DNA from: a bacterium
Lineage (GTDB): Bacteria > Patescibacteriota > Gracilibacteria > UBA1369 > LOWO2-01-FULL-3
Assembly: GCA_027622635.1 (NCBI GenBank)
Contig: JAQBYK010000069.1
Coordinates: 1-6,259, forward strand
Length of the DNA: 6,259 nt
Direction: 5' to 3'
A program made the position numbers and the translations under genes. Every line of letters starts with the position of its first letter. Positions within the stretch are counted from its first letter, which is position 1. A model generated the notes under the pieces. It made no database searches and was not told the origin of the DNA. It worked only from the letters and a program-made list of their open reading frames with translations. Positions 1 to 5,053 of this stretch are shown piece after piece.

Positions 1-92
1 TTTGGTGTTTCTTTAAGCCCTTCTCTATTTACGTCCTCTCCTATTTCCGAGATTAGCTCTTTTGCCAGTTTTTCAATTTTTTCTAAGTTCAT
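1..92 (-). CDS. folE: GTP cyclohydrolase I, N-terminal fragment (cut by window edge)
   Basis: Only the first 30 codons are visible; the gene continues past the left edge. FolE converts GTP to 7,8-dihydroneopterin triphosphate, the first step of folate synthesis and of queuosine precursor synthesis, in the cytoplasm. The visible protein begins MNLEKIEKLAKEL and then reads IGEDVNREGLKETP, which matches the conserved N-terminal helix and the family signature (IGEDxxREGLxxTPxR). The zinc-binding and catalytic residues lie outside the window. The ATG at 90-92 overlaps the end of folK by 20 bases in another frame, and no Shine-Dalgarno is seen before it, so translation is probably coupled to folK. 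It is the last visible gene of a minus-strand folate operon. The identification rests on a short but diagnostic stretch and on the context. Confidence 0.88.
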   Translation of the reverse strand, partial: MNLEKIEKLAKELISEIGEDVNREGLKETP

Positions 93-531
93 TTTTTAGT
101 TCTTTTATGCTTTTTTTAAGTTTTGGGTGAATTGTTTCTTCTGATATTTCTGCAAACGGGATAAGTACAAATTCTCTTTTGTGCATTCTTGGATGCGGTA
201 TTTTTAGATTTGGTGTGTTAACTATTTGGCTTCCGTAGATTAGTATGTCGAGGTCTATTGTTCTTGGGCCGTTCACCATTTCTCTTACTCTTCCCAGTTT
301 ATGTTCTGTCTCTTCTAGTCTAACTATGAGTTCGATTGGTTTGAGTTCCGTCTCTATTTCGATCACCATGTTAAGGAATTTTCCTTGTTCCGTTAATCCT
401 ATCGGATCTGTTTCATAAACTTTGGATTTTTTAGTTATTCTTGCAAATTCCCGGATTTCCTTTAATGCGCTTTTTAAATGTTCATTCCTTTTGCCGAGAT
501 TGGAACCTAATGAGATATAAATATTTTGCAT
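73..531 (-). CDS. folK: 2-amino-4-hydroxy-6-hydroxymethyldihydropteridine pyrophosphokinase (HPPK)
   Basis: FolK transfers pyrophosphate from ATP to 6-hydroxymethyl-7,8-dihydropterin, giving the diphosphate used by FolP. The 152-residue protein is normal single-domain HPPK size. It shows the N-terminal IYISLGSNLG motif (residues 4-13), the YETDPIG segment (39-45), and the signature GPRTIDLDIL (88-97), whose Asp93 and Asp95 are the expected magnesium-binding pair. IPHPRMHKREFVLIPFAEI (111-129) matches the conserved C-terminal substrate loop. The tryptophan usually found just before GPRT is Asn here (VNGPRT). The start is ATG at 529-531, the stop TGA at 73-75. It follows the PTPS-family gene after 19 bases and overlaps folE by 20 bases. 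No Shine-Dalgarno is visible. It is not fused to FolB or FolP, as it is in some organisms. Confidence 0.96.
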   Translation of the reverse strand: MQNIYISLGSNLGKRNEHLKSALKEIREFARITKKSKVYETDPIGLTEQGKFLNMVIEIETELKPIELIVRLEETEHKLGRVREMVNGPRTIDLDILIYGSQIVNTPNLKIPHPRMHKREFVLIPFAEISEETIHPKLKKSIKELKNELRKN

Positions 532-550
532 GTTTGTAACTGTGGTTTCG

Positions 551-904
551 CTACGCTACTCCATGGTAACTGCAAAAGTAGTCATCAGTTTCATAAACTG
601 TAACCTCTTTTAGAGGTAATTCTTTCTCGATTTTGTCCCATATCCAGATTGCCAAGTTTTCGGCCGATGGATTATCCATGGTGTCGTTAAGGTGTGTGTG
701 GTCAAGTTTGTCTATTACTTTCTTGTTAACTATATCCTTTATTTTTTTAAAGTCTAAAACCATGCCATCGTTTTTGACAGGCCCTTCTATCTTAATCAGG
801 ATCTTGTAGTTATGTCCGTGAAGATTTTCACATTTACCGTGGTATTTGGTAAGGAAATGTGATGCTGCAAAGTGAAAAGCTACACTTAATTCCATTTTAG
901 GCAT
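551..904 (-). CDS. queD: PTPS/QueD-family enzyme, probable dual-function PTPS-I/III (6-carboxytetrahydropterin synthase / FolB bypass)
   Basis: This is a 117-residue tunnelling-fold protein of the 6-pyruvoyltetrahydropterin synthase family, acting on dihydroneopterin triphosphate. Zinc ligands are His16 (AASHF) and His29 and His31 (LHGHN). The catalytic Cys25 lies in GKCENLHGH, Asp68-His69 in KLDHTHLN, and Glu105 (VYETDD) is the pterin-anchoring glutamate. QueD has CxxxHGH and the folate-type PTPS-III has ExxHGH; this protein satisfies both as CENLHGH (Cys25, Glu26). That CExxHGH form is described for dual PTPS-I/III enzymes. It sits between folP and folK and no folB is present, so a folate role (making 6-hydroxymethyl-dihydropterin) is likely; a queuosine role is possible but has no support from neighbours. 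The ATG at 902-904 overlaps folP by 19 bases. An in-frame ATG at 893-895 is an alternative start. Stop TAG at 551-553. Family certain; exact activity inferred. Confidence 0.93.
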   Translation of the reverse strand: MPKMELSVAFHFAASHFLTKYHGKCENLHGHNYKILIKIEGPVKNDGMVLDFKKIKDIVNKKVIDKLDHTHLNDTMDNPSAENLAIWIWDKIEKELPLKEVTVYETDDYFCSYHGVA

Positions 905-1671
905 GATATTGTTTTCTTAACGTTATGGGTCCTGATTATACTTGCTCCGTTTATATAAGCAATAGCCGATAAGGCTGCGCTTATTTCATCTCTTTCTTCA
1001 ATTTTTCCGCCCAAAAACGATTTGCGTGAGATGCCTATCAGGATTTTTTTTTGGAGCGATTTAAGCTCCTTTAGGCGGGCTATTATTTCGAAGCTGTATT
1101 TTGGCATTGAGCTTATGAATTGTCCCATTCCGGGGTCGATAATGATATTTTTTATTCCATTTCTATCTGCGTAAGCGAGTCGTTTTCTAAAAAAAGTTGT
1201 AATTGTTTTCATTACATCTTTGTAATGTACTTCTTTCCCGCTGGTCCTGGCTGTTTTATCTTTGCTGTACATTAAAATTATTGGGCATTTGTAGTGAGCT
1301 ATGATTGTTGCGAGTCTGGGATCTCCCCTAAGTGCTGTGACGTCGTTAATCATGTTTGCTCCTTCCTCAAGTGCTTGTCTTGCTACTTCTGCTTTGTAGG
1401 TATCAATTGAGATAGGAATGCTGGAGTGTTTTCGAATTAACTTAACAACCGGGATGACGCGCTTGAGTTCTTCACTCAGCGATACATTCTTAGAGCCCGG
1501 CCCTGTTGATTCTCCTCCAATATCAATTATATCCGCACCCTCTTTTTCGAGTTGTCTAACTCTTCTTAAAGCTTTTTGGGCACTGTTGTATTTTCCTCCA
1601 TCACTGAAAGAATCAGGGGTAATGTTTAGTATTCCCATTATTGTTGGGACATTTTTCTTGATGAATTTCAT
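886..1671 (-). CDS. folP: Dihydropteroate synthase, divergent
   Basis: FolP condenses 6-hydroxymethyl-dihydropterin diphosphate with p-aminobenzoate to give dihydropteroate; it is the sulfonamide target. The 261-residue TIM-barrel protein has MGILNITPDSFSDGG (12-26), DIGGEST (50-56), ISIDTYKAEVA (87-97), NDVTAL (109-114), DPGMG, GISRKSFLGG with the pterin-binding Ser-Arg-Lys, and a C-terminal RTHNV matching the usual RxHDV. Three places depart from the common pattern: loop 2 reads STGPGS instead of STRPGA, the strand usually containing LMHxxG reads LMYSKD, and the usual DPGIGFGKT reads DPGMGQFISS. Start ATG at 1669-1671, stop TAA at 886-888. It is the first gene of the folate operon, divergent from thiI, with a possible promoter immediately upstream. 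The domain order is complete, so it is most likely functional. Confidence 0.95.
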   Translation of the reverse strand: MKFIKKNVPTIMGILNITPDSFSDGGKYNSAQKALRRVRQLEKEGADIIDIGGESTGPGSKNVSLSEELKRVIPVVKLIRKHSSIPISIDTYKAEVARQALEEGANMINDVTALRGDPRLATIIAHYKCPIILMYSKDKTARTSGKEVHYKDVMKTITTFFRKRLAYADRNGIKNIIIDPGMGQFISSMPKYSFEIIARLKELKSLQKKILIGISRKSFLGGKIEERDEISAALSAIAYINGASIIRTHNVKKTISCLKWN

Positions 1672-1677
1672 GGTTTG

Positions 1678-1706
1678 AGTTTAGCAGTTGTCTATCTGTC
1701 TTCCAA
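1678..1706 (-). promoter_or_regulatory. Possible promoter of the folate operon (folP start)
   Basis: On the minus strand, TTGGAA (1701-1706, four of six to the -35 consensus) is separated by exactly 17 bases from TAAACT (1678-1683, four of six to the -10 consensus). TAAACT ends 6 bases before the folP ATG, so transcription would begin at or next to the start codon. No Shine-Dalgarno is present. Each element is weak on its own; support comes from the spacing, the short divergent intergenic region and the same geometry at other starts in this window. Confidence 0.4.
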
Positions 1707-1722
1707 TGTTAGCTTTTTTGGC

Positions 1723-1728
1723 TATAAT
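1723..1728 (+). promoter_or_regulatory. -10 box of the thiI promoter, near-leaderless
   Basis: A perfect TATAAT lies 9 bases before the thiI ATG at 1738. With usual spacing, transcription would start at about 1735-1738, leaving almost no 5' leader. The -35 region is poor: TTCCAA at 1701-1706 with a 16-base spacer is the best match, and it is the same six base pairs read as TTGGAA for folP on the other strand. GGAG at 1732-1735 is only two bases from the ATG, too close to act as a normal Shine-Dalgarno. Confidence 0.55.
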
Positions 1729-1737
1729 GCTGGAGCT

Positions 1738-2904
1738 ATGAAGCAGTTTATTATTGTACATTATGGGGAAATTGGCTTGAAGAAGAGTAATACTGATTAT
1801 TTTTTGAAGAAGCTTAGAAAGAGGCTTAAAATGGTTTTGGAGAAGAGATTTAAAAGAACTTTTAGTATTAAGCATATCCTTAGGCGATTTCTTATCGATT
1901 TGCCGGAGGATTTTGATAGAGATCAGTATATTGAGCTTCTTGAAAAAATGTTTGGTATCAAGAATTTCAAATTTGTGAAAGTTGGTTCTATTGATTTGAA
2001 TAAATTGGGTGAGCAGATATGGAGGAATCTCCCAAAAGAGGAATATAAAAGTTTTCGTGTCAGGGTTAAACGTTCTATGGATTTGCCTTACAAGTCAGTT
2101 GAGGCTGAGAGGGATTTAGGAGCTGTTATGATAGATAAAGGCCTTGATTTGCCCGTAAAGATGAAGGATGCAGAACTTGAAATAGACATAGAATTTTTTA
2201 ATGACAAGGCTTTTCTCTCATTTAAAAAATATACGGGTCCCGGAGGTCTTTCTCCCAATAGTCAGGGAAAACTTATATCTTTGATTTCATCAGGCATAGA
2301 CTCCCCTGTTGCTTCCTATATGATGATGAAACGAGGTGCCAGAGTTGTTTTTGCTCATTTCCATAGTTTTCCTTATTCCGATACTGATGAAATGGAGCAG
2401 GTGAAGGATTTGGTAAAAATTTTAAGTGAATATCAGTTTGATACAAAGCTGTATTTGATTCCATTTGGTAAAATCCAAAAGGTTATAGCTACAAATCTCA
2501 AGATTCCCGGCAAAGTTCGTACTGTAATTTATCGTAGGATAATGCTTAGGATTGCCGAGGCTATTTCCAGGAAGGAAAAAGCAAATGGACTTGTTACAGG
2601 TGATAGTTTTGGTCAGGTGGCATCACAAACTCCTGAGAATATGTTTGCTATTCATGAAGTTTCACATATTCCAATATTTCAGCCTTTGATTGGTTTTGAT
2701 AAGGAGGATGTTGTTGAATATGCCAATAAAATCGGAACTTTTGATATATCTAAATTGCCTTGTAAGGATAGTTGTACCATGTTTATGCCAAGAATTCCGG
2801 AACTTAGGGCTAATGTTCATGATATTTTAGAGTACGAAAAAGATTTACCATTTGATGAGTGGACTGCTACTTCACTTAAGGATAGTGAAATCATTATTTT
2901 CTGA
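1738..2904 (+). CDS. thiI: tRNA 4-thiouridine synthetase ThiI (no rhodanese domain)
   Basis: ThiI adenylates U8 of tRNA with ATP and replaces its oxygen with sulfur supplied by a cysteine desulfurase. The 388-residue protein has an N-terminal ferredoxin-like segment (IIVHYGEIGLKKSN, 5-18), a THUMP domain (roughly 60-165), and a PP-loop ATPase domain with SSGIDSPVA (184-192) and GDSFGQVASQT (288-298). The PP-loop is usually SGGxDS; here the first Gly is Ser. PCKDSCTMF (341-349) keeps the conserved cysteine (Cys346) plus Cys342. It ends without the rhodanese domain of the E. coli enzyme, as in Bacillus-type ThiI, so a thiamine-thiazole role is less likely. The ATG at 1738 is chosen over an upstream TTG at 1675 because family similarity begins at MKQFIIVHYGE and the -10 box lies just upstream. 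The stop TGA overlaps the uvrC end by 11 bases, convergently. Confidence 0.95.
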   Translation: MKQFIIVHYGEIGLKKSNTDYFLKKLRKRLKMVLEKRFKRTFSIKHILRRFLIDLPEDFDRDQYIELLEKMFGIKNFKFVKVGSIDLNKLGEQIWRNLPKEEYKSFRVRVKRSMDLPYKSVEAERDLGAVMIDKGLDLPVKMKDAELEIDIEFFNDKAFLSFKKYTGPGGLSPNSQGKLISLISSGIDSPVASYMMMKRGARVVFAHFHSFPYSDTDEMEQVKDLVKILSEYQFDTKLYLIPFGKIQKVIATNLKIPGKVRTVIYRRIMLRIAEAISRKEKANGLVTGDSFGQVASQTPENMFAIHEVSHIPIFQPLIGFDKEDVVEYANKIGTFDISKLPCKDSCTMFMPRIPELRANVHDILEYEKDLPFDEWTATSLKDSEIIIF

Positions 2905-3373
2905 ATTTTTTTGAACGAAGATTTTTGTTGTAACTAATAGCGAAGCGATGTGCTTCATCGCGTGCGCGTTGCAAGAGTTTTAGTGCGTCGTTTGTTTTTG
3001 GGAGAAGAATTGCTTCTTTTTTGTTTGGTAAATAAATTTCCTCTAGTCTTTTGGCGAGAGAGAGATATGGAATCTCCAGGTTTAATTCCTGAAATACTTT
3101 TGTTGCGCATGATAATTGTCCTTTTCCTCCATCTATTATCACGAGATCCGGGATTTTGCTGAAGGATTCATCCCGTATCTGTTTATTTTTATCGAATACT
3201 ATTGGAATTATATTTCCTCGCTCTTTTTTGCACTGTTGATGTCTTTTTTCGAGCTCTTTTGGAACCTTTTTGATTTCCTCGAATCCAAGTAGCAAATAGT
3301 AATCTCTTAAATCTTCTTTGCAGAATCCATAAATTCTCTTGGATTTACATTTCTTTATTGCTTCCTTGATCAA
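2894..3373 (-). CDS. uvrC: UvrC C-terminal part (downstream of a frameshift): end of inserted GNAT domain plus end of RNase H-like nuclease domain
   Basis: This frame continues uvrC after a +1 shift. Its first usable start is TTG at 3371-3373, but homologous sequence extends upstream to about 3433 (ELSNLWVLKEERGKKIG), so it is probably not a separate gene. From the TTG, residues 1-45 are the end of a GNAT-like domain (YYLLLGFEEIKKVPKEL at 25-41). UvrC sequence then resumes with IPDLVIIDGGKGQL (74-87), whose Asp81 matches the second catalytic aspartate of the nuclease, then LSLAKRLEEIYLP, and RARDEAHRFAI with His142 matching the catalytic histidine. The protein stops at SKKFRK. The usual 60-70 residue helix-hairpin-helix domain is absent. 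Stop TAA at 2894-2896, overlapping the thiI end. Translation as a separate product would lack half of the GNAT fold and one catalytic Asp. Confidence 0.85.
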   Translation of the reverse strand: MIKEAIKKCKSKRIYGFCKEDLRDYYLLLGFEEIKKVPKELEKRHQQCKKERGNIIPIVFDKNKQIRDESFSKIPDLVIIDGGKGQLSCATKVFQELNLEIPYLSLAKRLEEIYLPNKKEAILLPKTNDALKLLQRARDEAHRFAISYNKNLRSKKFRK

Positions 3374-3570
3374 TTTGTAGCCTATTTTTTTCCCGCGTTC
3401 TTCTTTTAGAACCCAAAGATTGCTAAGCTCTTGTTTTTGAGAATTCCTTGTATTCTATGAAACCTTTGATTTCCTTGTCTTTTTCGAGGATGTATAAGGT
3501 TCGGTCTGTTTTGTCCGGATCTATTTTGTTTTTGGATTTAATAAATTCAAAGTCTTTTATTCTTGCCTTT
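3242..3570 (-). other. GNAT acetyltransferase-like domain inserted in UvrC (approximate limits)
   Basis: UvrC proteins normally pass from LRRRF to PDLxLIDGGKGQL with only about 10-20 residues between. Here roughly 150 residues separate KRRF (near 3611) from IPDLVIIDGG (near 3150). Once the frameshift is corrected, the middle reads as a compact GNAT fold: TLYILEKDKEIKGFIEY (strands 2-3), LSNLWVLKEERGKKIGYKLI (strand 4 and the acetyl-CoA pyrophosphate loop, RGKKIG in place of the usual RGxGxG), an amphipathic helix IKEAIKKCKSK, the strand RIYGFC, and YYLLLGFEEIKKVPKEL (the typical C-terminal YxxxGFxxxxxxP). The N-terminal helices are short or atypical. Domain identity rests on motif order; an enzymatic role and acetyl acceptor cannot be inferred. 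Confidence 0.75.
3423..3457 (-). other. +1 frameshift site in uvrC
   Basis: Reading from the uvrC start, the frame runs into TAG at 3423-3425 just after FSKTRA. The frame that continues the GNAT and UvrC homology is blocked upstream by TAG at 3455-3457. The shift must therefore lie between those stops. A run of five A (T at 3434-3438 on the plus strand) lies within it. Removing one A joins KEFSK to QELSNLWVLKEERG without a gap. The total span 2894-5033 is one base over a multiple of three, consistent with a single extra base. It could be a sequencing or assembly error, a natural mutation, or less likely recoding. Confidence 0.85.
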
Positions 3571-5033
3571 TTGAAACTGAAATCCTTGTGTGCAATTGCT
3601 TGAGCTATTTTTAAGAATCTTCGCTTTAGTACTTCTTCCATTGATTTGTAATCGTCGGGTTTTGCCCGGACCGTTCTGATTTTGAATTTTCTGTAGAATT
3701 TATTTTTTGGTACTCCCTTTTCGAAAACGATCATTGATCCTACCGTATCTGTACCGCTTAGATGTGAAATGTCATAGCATTCAATTCTTTTTAATGGTTC
3801 CGGTATTTTGAGTAATTTTTGCAATTCTTCCACTGCCTTTTTTGTGAATTCGCTTTCTTCCTGCCAGCTTGCTTTGTTTCTATCGGCGAAAATTCGCGCG
3901 TTGTTTAAGCTCATTTCAAGAAGCTTATTCTTATCCCCTATTTTGGGAATGATGATTTTAGCTTTTCCCTGTCTTTGTTCGCTTATGAATTTTTCTGTTT
4001 CTTTTTTGTTTTCAAGTTCGTGAGAAATTAGTATCTCTTTTGGAATGTCGGTTGCTATCAAATAATATTGTTTTATGAATGCTTCGAGGGCTTCTTTGCT
4101 CTCTGATTCTTCTATCTCTTGAGCGTTAAGAATGAAGTTTTCTTGTCCGATTAGTTTGCCATCACGAATTTGGAATAAATTAAAAAATGCTTTGTTGTGT
4201 GTGATGCAGTAATTGATTATATCTTTATCCTCTTGATTTGGATCTGATACTTTTTGTCTTTCTAAAATGTCTTCAACTTTTTTTATTTTGTCACGCAGTT
4301 TAGCCGCCTTTTCAAATTTTTGATCTTTTGCCAGCTGCTTCATTTCTTCATATAGACTTTTTAGAACATTGTCAGCTTTTCCTTCTAAAAATTTTTCTGC
4401 ATTATTTACTATTTCCCGGTATTTGTTGACACTACATTTTCCTATGCAAGGTCCAATGCATCTCTTTATGTAATAATCTATACATGGGTATTTGAGCACT
4501 TTATTTGTTACTTTCACATTGTCGTCTTTCCCTTCCGGATTTTCTTGGATCATTTCTATATCTAGTCCGCAGTGGCGAAACGGAAATAGTTTTTTTATTA
4601 CTTTAAAGGTTTCTTTTACCTTGTGTGCCGCTGTTTTTGGCCCAATGTATTTTGCACCATCTTTTTCTATCTTTCTTACAATTTGAATTCTCGGAAAATC
4701 TTCCTGTGTTATTTTTATATATACATAATTTTTGTCGTCTTTCATCAATATGTTGTACTTTGGTTGAAATTGCTTGATTAGGTTTGTCTCTAAAATTATT
4801 GCTTCAAGCTCAGTGTCCGTTGATATTGCTTTGATATCAGCTATTTTTTCAACCAGTTTTTGGGTTCTTGAAGAATGTGAATATCCCTTTTTGAAATATT
4901 GTTTGACTCTTTTTTGAATATTGTTCGCTTTCCCTATGTATATGACTTTTCCCTCCTTATCCAGCATTTTATATATGCCCGGAGATTTTGTGAGATGACC
5001 AATTATTTTTTGTATGTCTTTTATTTCGCTCAT
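3423..5033 (-). CDS. uvrC: Excinuclease ABC subunit C, N-terminal part (frame broken at 3423)
   Basis: UvrC makes both incisions around DNA damage after loading by UvrB. This frame gives 536 residues. Residues 16-94 form the GIY-YIG nuclease that makes the 3' cut: SPGIYKML (17-24), VIYIGKA (30-36), Arg42 and LETNLIKQFQPKYN (Glu82 the probable metal ligand). A cysteine cluster follows (FRHC, then YPCIDYYIKRCIGPC), resembling the Fe-S cysteines of UvrC, and then a UVR domain (EMKQLAKDQKFEKAAKLRDKI) that contacts UvrB. The RNase H-like domain begins with YDISHLSG (catalytic Asp421) and DDYKSMEEVLKRRF, then enters the inserted GNAT-like domain and stops at TAG 3423-3425. I prefer ATG 5031-5033 to the TTG at 5051, because a TATAAT lies 6 bases before the ATG and the extra six residues (MEYNAR) match nothing. 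Joined with the downstream fragment the protein would be about 712 residues. Confidence 0.93.
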   Translation of the reverse strand: MSEIKDIQKIIGHLTKSPGIYKMLDKEGKVIYIGKANNIQKRVKQYFKKGYSHSSRTQKLVEKIADIKAISTDTELEAIILETNLIKQFQPKYNILMKDDKNYVYIKITQEDFPRIQIVRKIEKDGAKYIGPKTAAHKVKETFKVIKKLFPFRHCGLDIEMIQENPEGKDDNVKVTNKVLKYPCIDYYIKRCIGPCIGKCSVNKYREIVNNAEKFLEGKADNVLKSLYEEMKQLAKDQKFEKAAKLRDKIKKVEDILERQKVSDPNQEDKDIINYCITHNKAFFNLFQIRDGKLIGQENFILNAQEIEESESKEALEAFIKQYYLIATDIPKEILISHELENKKETEKFISEQRQGKAKIIIPKIGDKNKLLEMSLNNARIFADRNKASWQEESEFTKKAVEELQKLLKIPEPLKRIECYDISHLSGTDTVGSMIVFEKGVPKNKFYRKFKIRTVRAKPDDYKSMEEVLKRRFLKIAQAIAHKDFSFKKARIKDFEFIKSKNKIDPDKTDRTLYILEKDKEIKGFIEYKEFSKTRA

Positions 5034-5039
5034 GCGCGC

Positions 5040-5045
5040 ATTATA
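5040..5045 (-). promoter_or_regulatory. -10 box of the uvrC promoter, leaderless type
   Basis: On the minus strand a perfect TATAAT ends 6 bases before the uvrC ATG (5033), so transcription would begin at or beside the start codon. The best -35 with a 17-base spacer is TTCTAA (5063-5068), only three of six. It overlaps the oppositely directed -10 box of the neighbouring gene. No Shine-Dalgarno lies at normal distance; a GGAG is 12 bases from the ATG, upstream of the predicted transcript start. Confidence 0.55.
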
Positions 5046-5047
5046 CT
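5042..5047 (+). promoter_or_regulatory. -10 box of the nucleotidyltransferase-like gene, leaderless type
   Basis: TATACT (five of six to consensus) ends 6 bases before the ATG at 5054, the same distance as for uvrC on the other strand, and shares four base pairs with the uvrC -10 box. No good -35 is seen; the region 5018-5024 is just T-rich. No Shine-Dalgarno is present. The identification relies on the match and on the repeated geometry. Confidence 0.45.
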
Positions 5048-5053
5048 CCAATT

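Noticed and set aside
541..565. Short direct repeat GTAGCGTAGCG and a repeated CAGTTAC around the end of the PTPS gene
   Set aside because: Too short and single-copy in the window; mostly coding sequence of the conserved C-terminus. No structure or mobile-element feature is supported.
1418..1678. An 86-codon open frame opposite folP, and similar frames at 1681-1875, 2273-2464, 2950-3162, 3808-4023 and 4492-4686
   Set aside because: All lie antisense to strongly conserved genes, have no recognisable motifs and no start signals; they are shadow frames.
1675..1737. A 21-residue N-terminal extension of ThiI from a TTG start
   Set aside because: The extension resembles nothing in ThiI, a perfect TATAAT lies inside it, and family similarity starts at the ATG at 1738.
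3423..3441. Programmed +1 frameshift of the prfB or Ty1 type
   Set aside because: The codon before TAG is GCU, which re-pairs poorly in the +1 frame, and the only purine-rich AAGGA is well upstream. The CUUAG run resembles Ty1 but is not in the required frame.
5034..5051. TTG start adding six residues to UvrC
   Set aside because: The ATG at 5031-5033 is preceded by a well-placed -10 box that would lie inside the extension, and UvrC similarity does not need it.
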